From Dicyema japonicum (lineage: Eukaryota > Dicyemida > Rhombozoa > Dicyemidae), in NCBI GenBank assembly GCA_011109175.1, contig RDEW01000020.1, positions 124,001 through 188,000 of the forward strand: a DNA stretch of 64,000 bases, in the 5' to 3' direction. The notes under the pieces were generated by a model. That model was not told where the DNA came from. It made no database searches and worked only from the letters and a program-made list of their open reading frames with translations. Every line of letters begins with the position of its first letter. The first letter of the stretch is position 1. Shown here one piece after another: positions 22,570 through 33,882 of the stretch. Made by a program: the position numbers and the translations under genes.

Positions 22570-25500
22570 TTAAGTCTTCTTCAGCGCAATCGTTTGGATG
22601 TACGCTCGGGTGATGGTCGTAATTTCAATGATGTCCATGTATGATTTGAAATACCTGGAGACAATTCCATCCCAGGTAATAACAATTGGGAGTATCTTTA
22701 CTTTGGCTATGTAAATGATCTCTAGTTCACTCGCAAGAATGTCGTATTTATGTAGTTTTTCAACTTCGACAGCCTTGAGATTGTCCATTGATGTTACTCC
22801 AATTTCAATTAGCCATATTTGGTTCATTTTCTTATCGTACAAGAAAATGTCAGGCTTGTTATATTGGACTTTGGACTCCGTTGGAATGGTCGTATCAACT
22901 CGGATCTCGGCATGCTGATTTGTGATGATGCTTTGAATAGAATGTGACTTCAATTTTTTGGATTTTTTAAATCCAAATTTTCTAGATAAATGCATGTGAA
23001 TGCATTTAACTATTTCATTGTGTCGTCTTGTATAGTCTGAGTTTAGCATTCTGTTACACCTCGTAGCCAAATGATCGACAGTTTTTTTCGAGGAATTACA
23101 ATGTGGACATTTTAGACCAAGATCCCGGAAAAAGATATTCCTATCTTGCAAAAGAAAGAACATCGCTTCAGACTTGGGAGAAATATTTCCATTTGTGATC
23201 CATGTAGACGATGATTTTATGTCAAATGTATCATTCTCAAGTGATTCAAATAATATTGAATGTAGGCTTTTCTTTTTGATGATAGACAGGAGAGAGTTAA
23301 TCTGTGAACTCTTTAGATTCTCCACAATGTCTATGGTTGGGCCCATTTGGTATTTTACCCGCAGGAATTCTGTGATTGTGGCCATATGTGTTTTTCTTAG
23401 CTGTTCGGCCCACAGAATTCCAGCTTTTCTCAGAGAAATCTTTTTCCGCCTTTCAAGGCTTGTTTTAAACTCAAGTAGCATTTTTTCTGACTTAAAAGTA
23501 ACTGATATCAGCCCTCTTCCCAGCGTACTCCTTGGTAAGTATAATCTTTCCTTGGAAGCCGGTTTCATATGAATACCCAAACGCATAAGTAATTTTCTGA
23601 CTAATCTATCAAATTCCTCATATTCACCGGGTTCCATCTCGAGAAGACCAATATAATAATTAAAAAGGGATAGAGCATGTTCATTTATGGCTTTAAACAA
23701 ATTGACCGAATTCAATTTCGTTTTTGACAGTTTTTCAATACGATCTTGCACCTCCTCTTTGATATTTTTAAGTACAACTTCTTTAACTACTTTGCTGGAA
23801 TTGTCTTCTAACACCCCCAAATAGCGATAACTATCCACTCCATCCATTAGTTTAGCATCATTCGATAGTAAATAACTATTTGTTGCGGACTTTTCAAAAT
23901 TCTTTTCTAAGCCGGACAATTTAAAGTAAGCATTCACATCTTTCATCATGCATGCCAGTGTCCCTTCCTCTTTTGCCAAAAGTTTCAAATCATCGATGAA
24001 TAAGAAATGATTCGCAGAAAAAGTAAAAGAATTAGATTCAGCAGTATTGATAGACATGCTCGGATATTTTGCAGACAACATTCTGCTTAGTGGATCCAAA
24101 ACAAATACAAATAATTGAGGTGATAGAGAGTCACCTTGGAGTATTCCACGTTCAATATTAATCGTTCCCAATATCTTTTTCCCCAATCTTAATGACACAC
24201 GCCAGTTTGGAATTATTGATATTACAAACTTGGTTATCCATTCTGGTAGTCCCGAGTTTTCCAGGATTTTAACAAGATACTCGTGACTCACTGAATCAAA
24301 CGCTTTTCTAACATCAATCCATGCACAGAATAGTTTGTTTTCATGGGCTTTGTTAACACATCTGTTTAAAAGTGCCAATTCCTTTGCTCCTTGACAGTGT
24401 CGTTTTGTCCCAAGCTGATACTCAGTAATTAAATCATAAGTTTCAGCATATTGTGCAATTTTTTCGTTTACACATTTCGTAACCAGCTTGTATAAGCACG
24501 GCATACATGTAATCGGTCTAAGATCCTTAGGGTCAACAGAGTTCTTCTTCTTTGGGATTAGGTATGTAATCCCCGTATAAAACCATCTTTTCGGTTGACT
24601 TTTCCCACTAATGATATCTCTGATCTCTTTAAATAAATATTGATGAAGAGAATCCAACTTCTTGATAAAGAAGTTATATACGCAATCAACTCCGGGGGCC
24701 TTCCAATTTGGGAGGTACTCAATTAAATTTGATATAAAATTATCGTTTATATCAGATTCTTGCTGTTCAACTCCCGTTATTCTCTTGTTCATTCCAAAAC
24801 TCAAATCATTTTTATCCCTTTTTTCCCAAACCTCTGTCCAAAATTTAAAGCATTCGGATGTGTCAAAGCCATCAATGCACTCAATGTCAGAATCTGACTT
24901 TAGTTTTCTATAGAATGACCTTCTGTTCAACTCAAAATTTCGATTATCAGTTCCATATTGTCGCCTCGAGTCTGCAATCGACAACTTTTTGTTTAAAATT
25001 CTAATTTGGTCATTTATTGCGGTTGATATCCTTTCAAATTCACCCCTTTTGCATTTTTTGTAATTGTAGGAACACAGAATGTCGACTGCTTTTTTCTTTT
25101 CCTCGCCTGTAATAGTAGACATAAAGAAATTTGATATTACTAGATTATTTTCAGCTAAAATTTCAATCTTCTTTTGTATTCTTTGCCTCCAGTTCGATTT
25201 GAAAGGTTCCTTCATTGTGATTTGTTGATATACACACTGAGCAGAGTATATCAAACATGAAATGTCTTCAATACTTGAAGGTATGTTATTCGATGTATAT
25301 TCGATTAAAGATTTATTTAGCATTTCAATTAAATTGTCATTTACAAACTGGAAAGGAATCTTCCTTGTTTGACGCCTTTCATCGATTTTCTTTGAACTAT
25401 TTGCATCAATCTGACTCAATAATTCTTCAAAGGTTTTATTGTATAATGCCAAATCAGGTGCCTTATCCATTTTAATTCCAATTTTAGGTATTGTACTATT

Positions 25501-25824
25501 ATTCTGATGACAGGAGACAAGTCTCTTCAACTCATAAACGGATTTCTTTTTTCCAAATTTAGAATTAAAATAATTGGCTATGAATGGCCACCCTCCTCTA
25601 GGTACTCGTTTGAGGCTTTCTTTGACACAAGTTAAAAGAGATGAGATCCATTCTCCGGGATTAGAAGAGTCAATAGAGTCGCAGATAGCATTCAGAGAAC
25701 ACAAAGTTGAGCTGGTCTGTTAAGGACCGTTACTGTAATTGACTTGGGCATTAAAATGGCCATGAACAGGCAAATCCACACTTTCTCGAACTCCATTTAT
25801 TAAATATTCTGTGGACGCGTCCAT
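22570..25824 (-). CDS. R2-like retrotransposon polyprotein (RT + CCHC + restriction-like endonuclease)
   Basis: Best-preserved transposon in the window. Frame open from 25719 to 22570 (about 1,049 codons). The same frame extends up to an ATG at 25824 (MDASTEYLINGVRESVDL) with one TAA at 25720-25722. Residue numbers counted from 25704: linker 1-330; RT about 340-640 with YLIPKKKNSVDPKDLRPITC (381-400), AWIDVRKAFDSVSH (461-474), GILQGDSLSPQLF (520-532) and FIDDL (569-573) instead of the usual ADD box; SYRYLGV (625-631); zinc knuckle C866-x2-C869-x8-H878-x4-C883; and the PD-(D/E)XK endonuclease KPD (950-952), E967 and LHKYDIL. This layout is that of R2-clade, RLE-bearing non-LTR elements. No N-terminal zinc finger or Myb domain is visible. 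It cuts and reverse-transcribes at its own target; the target here is unknown. Confidence 0.9.
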
Positions 25825-26199
25825 GGGAGTGACTTTTTCAGACTAGGAAAAACCAACCATCAATACACCACTAGACAATTATAAATTATCAATAACGTTA
25901 ATAATATTAAATGAAAAATAATATAAATGTCATAGTTTTAATATAATTATTATATTATATATAATATGGTTGTTGCTGTTACGAAACATCGAAAAAAAAC
26001 CAGAATGCTGTGAAATCGGAGCAGAAAGAAATATAAGAAATGCAGATTCACCGGCCATCGAGTTGGTCCATCCTTTTTCTGGAATTGATGCTTCTGTGAC
26101 TCACCCACATGGAGACCGCCAAAAATTGTGTGTTCTACGAGCAATATTACTTTCTACAAAGGCGGATAAGCAAAAATAAATGAGCTGAATCAGTCCAAG

Positions 26200-26870
26200 A
26201 CTCCGAGGTAGACTTTATCGAGCAATTGATAGATGTCGAGCAAATTGAACAAAACTCGAGACCCCGAACAAAAAATTCCTTATGTCAAGATTGACAATAA
26301 CTTACTGGAGTGTTTGAACTGTGCTACAAAGATCTCTATAACTTGTGTGGATCAAATTTCTACTCTTATTTATGCTGGTCAAGTTACATATCAGATTGTT
26401 TCAGTGAAAAAAATGAGCCATCAAAATGGAAAGAGAATATAAATTGAAAAGTGGAAATAATTTCTTTTGCTAGCTGAAAAGTTTTTCTTATGAAGACTTT
26501 GTCAACCGAGGAAAAACCTATAGTTTGTCACGCATTATCGTTAGTGGGATATAAAAACAAAAACCACGGTGAAAGAGCGAGGGTTACTTCGTATATTGAA
26601 ATTCTCGAAAAGAAATTGTCCGTTCTGAGTCCCGCAAGAAATTTCGCCTTGATAATCTAAACTTCGGATTAAATCGAAGGTCATTTTACAGAAACCTAAC
26701 CCCTACGGCAAATAATGTTACCACGTCTATTGATAATAAAAAAATGTGCAGACTTTTGGGAAGAAAAAGAATAACAGGCGTTGAGAATGTACCTGTTGGA
26801 TTTAATAGAAATGGGTTTAATGTAACAATTAAATAAAATTAAATGTCGGATAATCAAAAGACTTTTCAAG
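26200..26870 (+). mobile_element. R2-like element relic, N-terminal part
   Basis: Plus-strand frames read KIPYVKIDNNLLECLNCATK, STLIYAGQVTYQIVSVK, LNRRSFYRNL and KRITGVENVPVGFNRNGF. Each aligns in order with the linker region of the intact R2-like protein (residues 113-330). Frameshifts separate the blocks. The last block is nearly the same as at 44270-44330. Confidence 0.8.
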
Positions 26871-27149
26871 GTCGAAAATATAGCATACTGTCTATGCGTC
26901 GCCCATGTGACATAATATTCCATAAATAACTGTAATTTCTGGCATTGAACTGAATCCTAATAAAATAGATTTGCTTGAAGATACATGGTGCCATGGAGAA
27001 ATTTCCATCCGTATACCATGATTTTGAATTCGCCAATAACGTTAAATTAGTTTTGGTGCGGAATATTGATATTCCATCGGTTTTTCTATGATTATCATAA
27101 ATTAAAAAATTTTAGAGACAAGCGGTGATTCTTTAGTGTTCGCTTGAAA
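26871..27149. other. No gene seen
   Basis: AT-rich sequence between the R2-like relic and the MULE fragment. No domain or repeat recognised. Confidence 0.35.
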
Positions 27150-27400
27150 GAATCTGCAGAATGGAAAATAATTTTGGTTGCTGTTTCACATTAATACACA
27201 ACATTTGAATAGATTTGTAAGGGATTTTCTTGACTCGTTTTAGCAATAAGTTTTGCTTCGTTGCACAATTTCATCATTTTTATTTGACTTTCGTCAAATT
27301 CGTGATTGTGAGAGATTCCTTCTTTGGGAAATTCAAAATTTGATCTGTTCTTTAGATTTCCTCTGCATCCTTGTGAAGATTTTTCACACATTTAAAAATT
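27150..27400 (-). mobile_element. MULE-type transposase, FLYWCH-like N-terminal fragment
   Basis: The minus strand reads CRGNLKN...ISHNHEFDESQIKMMKLCNE, the C...H-x-H end of a FLYWCH-type zinc finger followed by the usual helix. Only this fragment survives. A C-terminal MULE fragment lies at 45630-46010 in the twin locus. Confidence 0.5.
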
Positions 27401-27578
27401 ATATAGTTTTTTGTCACCGAGTGCTTTGTATACATACAACTCTTAAAACAAATTTTCTTCTTGTTAGTTGATATTATCTCAATTTGTTACTTATTTTGCA
27501 GGAAGCATAATATTTAAGATACGCTTAATTATAACCTTGAAATTCTTAAATTGACTTAGTCAAAGCAATTATTCCAAA

Positions 27579-27781
27579 GCGGAAAAAACGTCAAGTCCGC
27601 TAACGAAATCACGGACTTGATTTTTTTCCGTTTTGCGCTAAATTTCGAAAATTTATAAGGGAAAAAATTTTAAAAATGGAAAAAAGTCAAGTATTGAAAA
27701 AAATATTAAAAATTAAAAGATGCTAGTAGTATCACAAAAATGCGATATAAACTAAAAAAGACGACTTGACTTTTTTTCCGC
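27579..27781. mobile_element. 203-bp MITE with an internal hairpin
   Basis: Ends GCGGAAAAAACGTCAAGTC (27579-27597) and its inverse at 27763-27781. Flanked by ATTCCAAA / ATTCCGAA, a likely 8-bp target duplication with one change. A second inverted arm at 27615-27631 makes a hairpin with the left end. A related fragment is at about 45215-45245. No coding capacity. Confidence 0.65.
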
Positions 27782-27794
27782 ATTCCGAAAATAT

Positions 27795-28430
27795 TCCCTG
27801 GGAAGTCGAGCACTGCGATTATCTCTCTCCTACAGGAAACATACATCCTTCGATCCTAAATTAACTTTGAATGGAGAGGTTATCCCAGTTAATAAGAACC
27901 CATCAATCTTTGGAGTTACATATGACCCGTTTATGACGTTCACACATCATGTGGACACAATAATTTCAAAAGTTCAAAAAAGATAGGGATCCTCCAGATT
28001 TTTGCTAGATCTCCAATATCTTCACTTTCTCATCTCAAATTATTTTACAAAGTATATTCTACCGACAATGAAACATGCATGTACGGCGTGGATTACACCC
28101 TTGTCAATATCCACGCAGAACAAATTAGAGGTCATACGAAACCAATGCCTCCGGATCCTTTTTAAATGTGACAGAATGACGCCTGCGTCAGAAATGAGGA
28201 AACACATTAGATCTCAAAAAAGTTATGGAACATCTCGGTGACGAACAGCAAAAATTCTTGAGAATGGTGCGATTTTCTGGTAGCCCCTTGAAGATGAGTT
28301 TCTTGCCTACCAGAAATATGCTCGCAAATTTGAGATTAAACATTCCCCCTTTTTGGAAGATCATAAAAGATTGCAGACAAAGCCGAAACAAAGGAGGACG
28401 ACTGACGCAGGGATCACTTATTTAGACGAT
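27795..28430 (+). mobile_element. LINE relic (family D2), unit 1
   Basis: Frames read EVIPVNKNPSIFGVTYDPFM, TFTHHVDTIISKVQKR, KHACTAWITPLSIS and NQCLRILFKCDRMT, the post-RT region of a jockey-like LINE (KILGVT.D...F..H). Frameshifted and matched by 46015-46600. Confidence 0.7.
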
Positions 28431-28479
28431 AACTTTTTCCTTTTTTCCTGTGTTCCCGGGGTTATAATAATAATACATA

Positions 28480-28795
28480 TTAAACCAGCTTGCAAAGAGA
28501 GATTGTACCTACCTTGAAAAAATGCTAGGGAGAAGATTGTGCTCGATCTCTTGCCTTAGTGAGAGAATGTTATTTGGTTTTCTGGACAACTTGAAAGTAA
28601 GAAGTGCTTGTTGCAGAAGAAGTTCCGCTATACTTCAGGTCGAAACCTTAAGTAAAGCACATTTGGCTACCATTGAAGAATTTTTGCTGGAAAAGTACTC
28701 TGTTGACAATACATTTATCCTGGATAGTAAATTTTTGTTGACAAGTGATTTTTTAGTTTTTCGTTAAGACTTACATGTTGGAAATCCAAAACTAA
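28480..28795 (+). mobile_element. R2-like element relic, post-RT part
   Basis: Reads KPACKERLYLP, AHLATIEEFLLEKYSVDNTF and other short blocks that align with residues 714-790 of the intact R2-like protein. It stops abruptly near 28800, where unit 2 begins. Confidence 0.7.
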
Positions 28796-28831
28796 CTCTG
28801 GGGAATTCTGCAATGACCTCTGGGAATTCTA

Positions 28832-30643
28832 GTCATGATCATTTCGACATAAATATTGAATAGGATAGGAGATAATAAGCATCCTTGTCTTACTCCTTTA
28901 CCAATTTCGAACCAATCGGTATCTCCATACACTGTTCTAACAGTAGCTTCTTGATCCTTATAAAAAGATTTGATAAGCAACATCAGATGGGCATCGAATC
29001 CAAATTCTTTTAAAACGGACCACAGCTTGTCATGTATAACGGAATCAAAAGCTTTCCAATAGTCAATGAAGCACATGTATACACTCTTTTGGGATTCATG
29101 GGCTTTCTCCATAATCCATTAGACATTTGCTATATGGTCCCTTCCTGAATCCTGCTTGGACATCCGGTAGAATCATTTCGGCATTTGTCATTAGACGATG
29201 TTGTATTATCTTTAGAAGTATTTTGCTGACGTGGGGAATTAAGGCTATTGTACGATAGTTTGAACAGTTCTTGCTATCCCCTTTTTTCGGTATTGGAATA
29301 AATATAGATCTTTTCCACTCGCGTGGCCAAATACCAGTTTCCCAAATTTTTTGAGATAGACTGGTGATAGCTGTCACCATCATAGCTTTCAACAATTCGC
29401 TTGAGATGTTGTCAATCCCCGGTGCTTGTTTTCCGTCAATTGCCATGTAGCCCACACGCATTCGTCCTCAAGGATTTTATGCCCCTCACCCAACGTTGCT
29501 CCATCAACTTCCATTTTCCCCAGTAGTCTTCATTATACTTCCTGGATGCCTTTTTGAATTCAGAGTTAAGTTTTCTTGTCTCGTCTATATTCCCAGAGAC
29601 TTTAGCAGCTTTACGAGCCTCAGCAATGTTTAGGGTGTTGGCAGAGAGCCACTCAGAGCACTTGGCCGGCGTTTTGTATTTGGCATGTTTTATTGCAGCG
29701 TTCCTGATAACCAACTGCATATCTTTCCATAATTCATCAGGCATCCTTCCGATCAAATCCAGTAATCTAATGTTGTGCTTAACTTCCATTGCGTATTCGG
29801 ATGGTATGTTTGAGACATCGAATTTCTTACTCGGGGAGTATTCCAAGTGTTACTGAATTTCGTCCTAATTTTTGCAACAAGTATTTGATGGTCTGTTCCA
29901 CAGTCTGCTCCTGGATATGTTTTGACGGCTATTATAGAGCTTTTCCAGCGTTTGGCGCACACAATAAAATCAATCTGGTTCCTAGAAATGCCATTTGGAT
30001 ACGTCCAAGTGAATAATCGTCGTTTGTGCTGTTTGAACCATGTGTTAGTTATCTAAAATCCATTTTCTTGACAGAATTAGACCAGTCGATCCCCAGCATC
30101 ATTTTTTCCCCAAACCGAAACTTCCCCGTATGTGGCATACACCCAAATTTTGAATTGAAATCCCATTATGCAGATTATGTCCTTTTTGGGTATTAGTTTT
30201 AGTGCCTCTTGAAATTCATAATAAAATTGGTCAATTTCGTCATCCTTGGCAGTAGATGTTGGGCATACACTTGCATGACCGTAATATTCAATGGTCGTCC
30301 ACGGACGTGGATTAGTATTATCCGATCATTAAATATTCTATGACTTTCAATAGCAGGTGCAATTTTCTTTGAAGCAATGAAGGCCACTCCGTTTCTCGCC
30401 AAAATAATATATGACGAAATCATCAGAACGAAAAAAACCACTGTCGATCCAGTGAAGTTCGCTTACTCCAAGCTGGTCAATATCAAGCCTTCTCATTTCT
30501 CTTTTTACGACTTCTAGTTTCCCTTCATTTAAGCCTCTTACGTTCCATGTTGCGAAATTGTGAGATTCTGTGTGACGAAAACTCGAGATTTGATGTTTTG
30601 CAGTAACGTTGCTTCCAATTAGATCGTAGGAGAGTTTGCTCAT
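28832..30643 (-). mobile_element. RTE-like LINE, unit 2 copy
   Basis: Same blocks as the unit 1 element (IFIPIPKKGDSKNCSNYRTI, CFIDYWKAFDSVIH, GVRQGCLLSPILF, endonuclease ATWNVRGLNEGKLEV). It is cut off at 28832, so the YADD box and 3' end are missing. Frameshifts differ in part from unit 1, for example at 30290. Confidence 0.85.
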
Positions 30644-30794
30644 AAGATTTTATTGGCATTTAAATACAGGGTAGGTTGAAGTAAGATAATCTAGAGTTAA
30701 TTTATTTCATCAAAATTAATTATATTTTTTGACCATTTTTTCCACCAGTTGATAAATGAACCTAAAAATATTTTTTTACATTCTAACCTCTAAC

Positions 30795-31165
30795 CAGGGA
30801 TGTCAAACTCATTTAGTTTCGAGGGCCGCATTTATAATAATTTTTCATCAAGGAAAGATTATTTATTTATTTTAATGAAAAACCAAAAATAAGGGAAAAC
30901 TAAATATGTAATCACCATCTTCTAATCGTGCTTAGATCAACTTCCGGAGGATTGACATTTTTTTCGGATACAATTTTTGATTTGTCGGGCTCAACTATTC
31001 GTGTAGTCCCGACTTTTATTAAAGCCGATAAATTTTCATCAGTGAGTCTTGTTCTTTGAACAGTTTTTGTTAATTTCATAAATGAAAAAAGTTGTTAACA
31101 CACATATGTCTAACCAAACATAGCAATTATTTAAAATTTTTAAAGTTTTAAAATTTTTCAGGAAA
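30795..31165 (-). mobile_element. hAT C-terminal relic, unit 2 copy
   Basis: Twin of 11820-12190 with the same LTDENLSALIKVGTT frame. Here the end keeps GGGATGTCAAACTC, closer to a hAT terminus than in unit 1. Confidence 0.6.
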
Positions 31166-31369
31166 ATGTGAAAAGAAATTGATTTTGACATATGACATTG
31201 ATTGACACATGATTTGTTGCGCGTTGTGCATGGTTGTGCATTGTGCGCTCGACAAAATATCTGAAGAGATCAACGATTGAGAAAAGATCACACGGTCTAT
31301 GATTTTCTTCTATGAGATAATAGGTTTTTGTCTTTTCGAAAGATCAAGTCGAGTCTTGATGGTCTAAAG

Positions 31370-32576
31370 CAGAGGTTGTCAAACGGTGTGCCGCCTGGCA
31401 AATACAAATTTGAATAAATTTATATACATTTTTGACCTAATTAATTTAAAAAGATAAACGAATTAAAATAATTACTAAAATTAAAATAATCATTTTTTTA
31501 TTATGCATTAAATGACATTTGGTAAGCAATACGAAACTGGTAAGCAATACGAAGAAGACATAGTGCAAGTAGAGGGACGTCACCACCTCAACCAAAAAAA
31601 GACCAAGAGTCACACTCCCAACTATTTTGAATGGAGACCTGTCGGCTGTGGGACTGAAGCTCACTTCCGCAGACGACCTAGATACCTTAAGGGAACTGGC
31701 ACGAAGTAGAGGGTCCTGGAAAAGGCTGATAGAGAGGATGGCTAGAAATACGGCACAAGGGAGGCTTGATTAATTTTATGACTTCTCGGAGTGCTTTAAA
31801 TAAAATAATAATAAATGACATTTACATTGGTTAACCATTATTTATTAATTTTTTAATAACGTGCGCATCAACCTGCTTATGGGTAAATCAGTTCGTCGTT
31901 CTTATAAAGATTCTTATTTGTCATTTGGATTTATATTCAAAGATAAAAATAAACTACCTCAATGTCTAATTTGCATGGATTTTTGGCAAGTGATGCTATG
32001 GTTCCTAGCAAACTAAAGAGACATTTTACTTCCAAGCATCCGGACTATTCCGAAAAATCTGTGGATTATTTTATCCATTTGAAAAAAACAACTTAAGTAT
32101 TATTTGGTTTTTACTATGAATCGTATATCTAGTCAAATGATGTTCAGTGAAACTTTTTTAAACACAAAGGAATCATTGAAATGTTCATACCTGATCTCAG
32201 AAGTGATAGCAAAACAACTAAAACCTCACACTGTTGGCGAAATCTTGATAATCCCTGAATGTCGTATAATTGCTCGGACTATGTTTGGTCATAAATATGA
32301 ACAAAAAATAATGAAGATACCTTTGTCAGATAACACTGTTTCTCGTCGGATTTGTGCTGAAATGCGAGTGGCTTTGTTAACCATTCGACCTGATATTGAT
32401 GATATATGCAAAAACAATAATAATTAAGAATTCATTTTTTTAATAAAAATTTGGGCATTAAATTACCAATTTTTGTACTTAGTTTTACACATCTTAAAAA
32501 ATAAATTTTTTTATTTTTGCCGTGGATTATTTTTTACGATTAGTGTGCCGCGAGAATTATTTTTTGAAAAGCTCTG
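31370..32576 (+). mobile_element. hAT element with BED-type transposase remnant, unit 2
   Basis: Twin of 12394-13239, with the same GTCTAAAG duplications at 31362-31369 and 32577-32584. It keeps the second half of the BED finger that unit 1 lost (KLKRHFTSKHPDYSEKSVDY, around 32010-32075). It is longer because a LINE fragment landed inside it (31521-31811). Confidence 0.85.
31521..31811 (+). mobile_element. LINE family A 3' fragment inside the hAT element
   Basis: Flanked by TAAATGACATTT (31509-31520 and 31812-31823), which occurs once in unit 1. The coding end reads KKRPRVTLPTILNGDL, LTSADDLDTLRELARSRGSW and KRLIERMARNTA, then a stop and an AAT-rich tail. It is a 5'-truncated, dead-on-arrival copy. 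Confidence 0.9.
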
Positions 32577-33159
32577 GTCTAAAGATCTTGAACTTCTCAT
32601 ACATCATGTCTATACAGTAATAGAGCAAGTCTCACTGCAATGGTCTTGAGGAGCAACGATTCTGAAGCAATGATCTTAGGAGGTTGAGTATTTTGTTCCG
32701 TCAATGGCTAGTATAGCTCGAATAGACACGATGTTGTGAATTCTTTTAGTCAAGTTTCGATGTATGGTCAAATAAGATTTTCCTGAATTTTCGTGTAGAT
32801 TAGAAAGTATCTTACGAATTTGCAATGTGTGGTTGATTTGAGAAGTGGGAAGGGTAGGTGGTAAGAGTCAAGTGATTTCTAGAGATATTGTGAGCTCGGC
32901 ATTTCAAGTTGATAATACAAATGGAAATTCATTTTCTCCAAGTATAGATTGTCAACAGGACTAGATTTTAAAAGTTCGTTAAAAACAAAGGCTGAGTTCG
33001 TAACTACTGTAACTTTTTTTAGGAACTTGAGTGATTTGTATGATTCCAAATGCGAGGCATATTTTTCGTCCTCATGATAAATTGTTTGTAAAAGAAAGTG
33101 AGAAATCTTTATATTGCTCTTTTGAGGATTCTGCTACTGCACAAAAATTGTTTTTCGTT

Positions 33160-33440
33160 TGTCTTTAGTGCAGATATTTTCGATTTTGTGCTGAGACTGA
33201 TTAGGGCGAAACTCATGTGATTTAAAAAATTGAGAAGGCGGAAAATTTGTTCCAGGCTACTCTTTTAAGAATCTTTGATACCAAAGAAGGGTAATTGGTT
33301 GTGGGACGAAAACGCAAAGGAATCTTCATCAGTTTTGAAGAGAGGGCGATGGTCGATAATTCTTAGATGATTAATAGAACCTTCAGTTCCATTGTCTAAG
33401 ATCACTTAAGTGGAAAATAAAGAGACCATGAATAATTTTG
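33160..33440 (-). mobile_element. Old reverse-transcriptase fragment, unit 2 copy
   Basis: Twin of 13850-14140 with the same SVVSKILKR-type remnant, further disrupted by small deletions. Confidence 0.4.
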
Positions 33441-33882
33441 ATTGTCGTGAATTTGGCTAGTCGTTTGTATATGTTGTATCACTGTCAATTGTGGATTGCT
33501 TATTTAAAAACCAAGAATCATCATTAAATTAACGAAGAAAAAAGGCCACCATAAAATACTCCTTGCTTTTCACAACAACTATCTCATGGTCTCCCTTCTG
33601 GATCCAAGAAGTTCCGCTGTCTCACATCGGATGACGGCGTTCACGTGAGGTAAACTATCACTCATTCTCTTACTATTATTGAGCATTGTAGCGAGAAAAT
33701 GATGATATTAAATGTCACTATCGATAACGTGAACACGTAGTATCGCAGACACCTTTGCATAATGTGGCAAGTTTCCTATCCATGGGGCGTTCAATATTAA
33801 AATTATAAAGTAATTTAGAATATTAATTTTATAAAATTAAAATTCGAAAATTGCCTTTTCCCAAATCAAAAAACAAATAAAA

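Larger units (their letters stand above)
9646..28800 (+). repeat. Tandem segmental duplication, unit 1
   Basis: From 9646 the sequence repeats at 28832 in the same orientation with only scattered substitutions and short indels. Sub-blocks stay in the same order: RTE-like LINE, hAT remnants, membrane-protein gene, jockey-like LINE, GluRS piece, family E LINE, hAT relic, R2-like, MULE and D2 LINE. Unit-specific events in unit 1 are the intact R2-like element, the family A LINE at 20891 and the loss of most of GluRS. Confidence 0.85.

Noticed and set aside
23174-23572. 132-codon plus-strand frame
   Set aside because: Antisense shadow of the R2-like ORF, which has clear RT and endonuclease motifs on the other strand.
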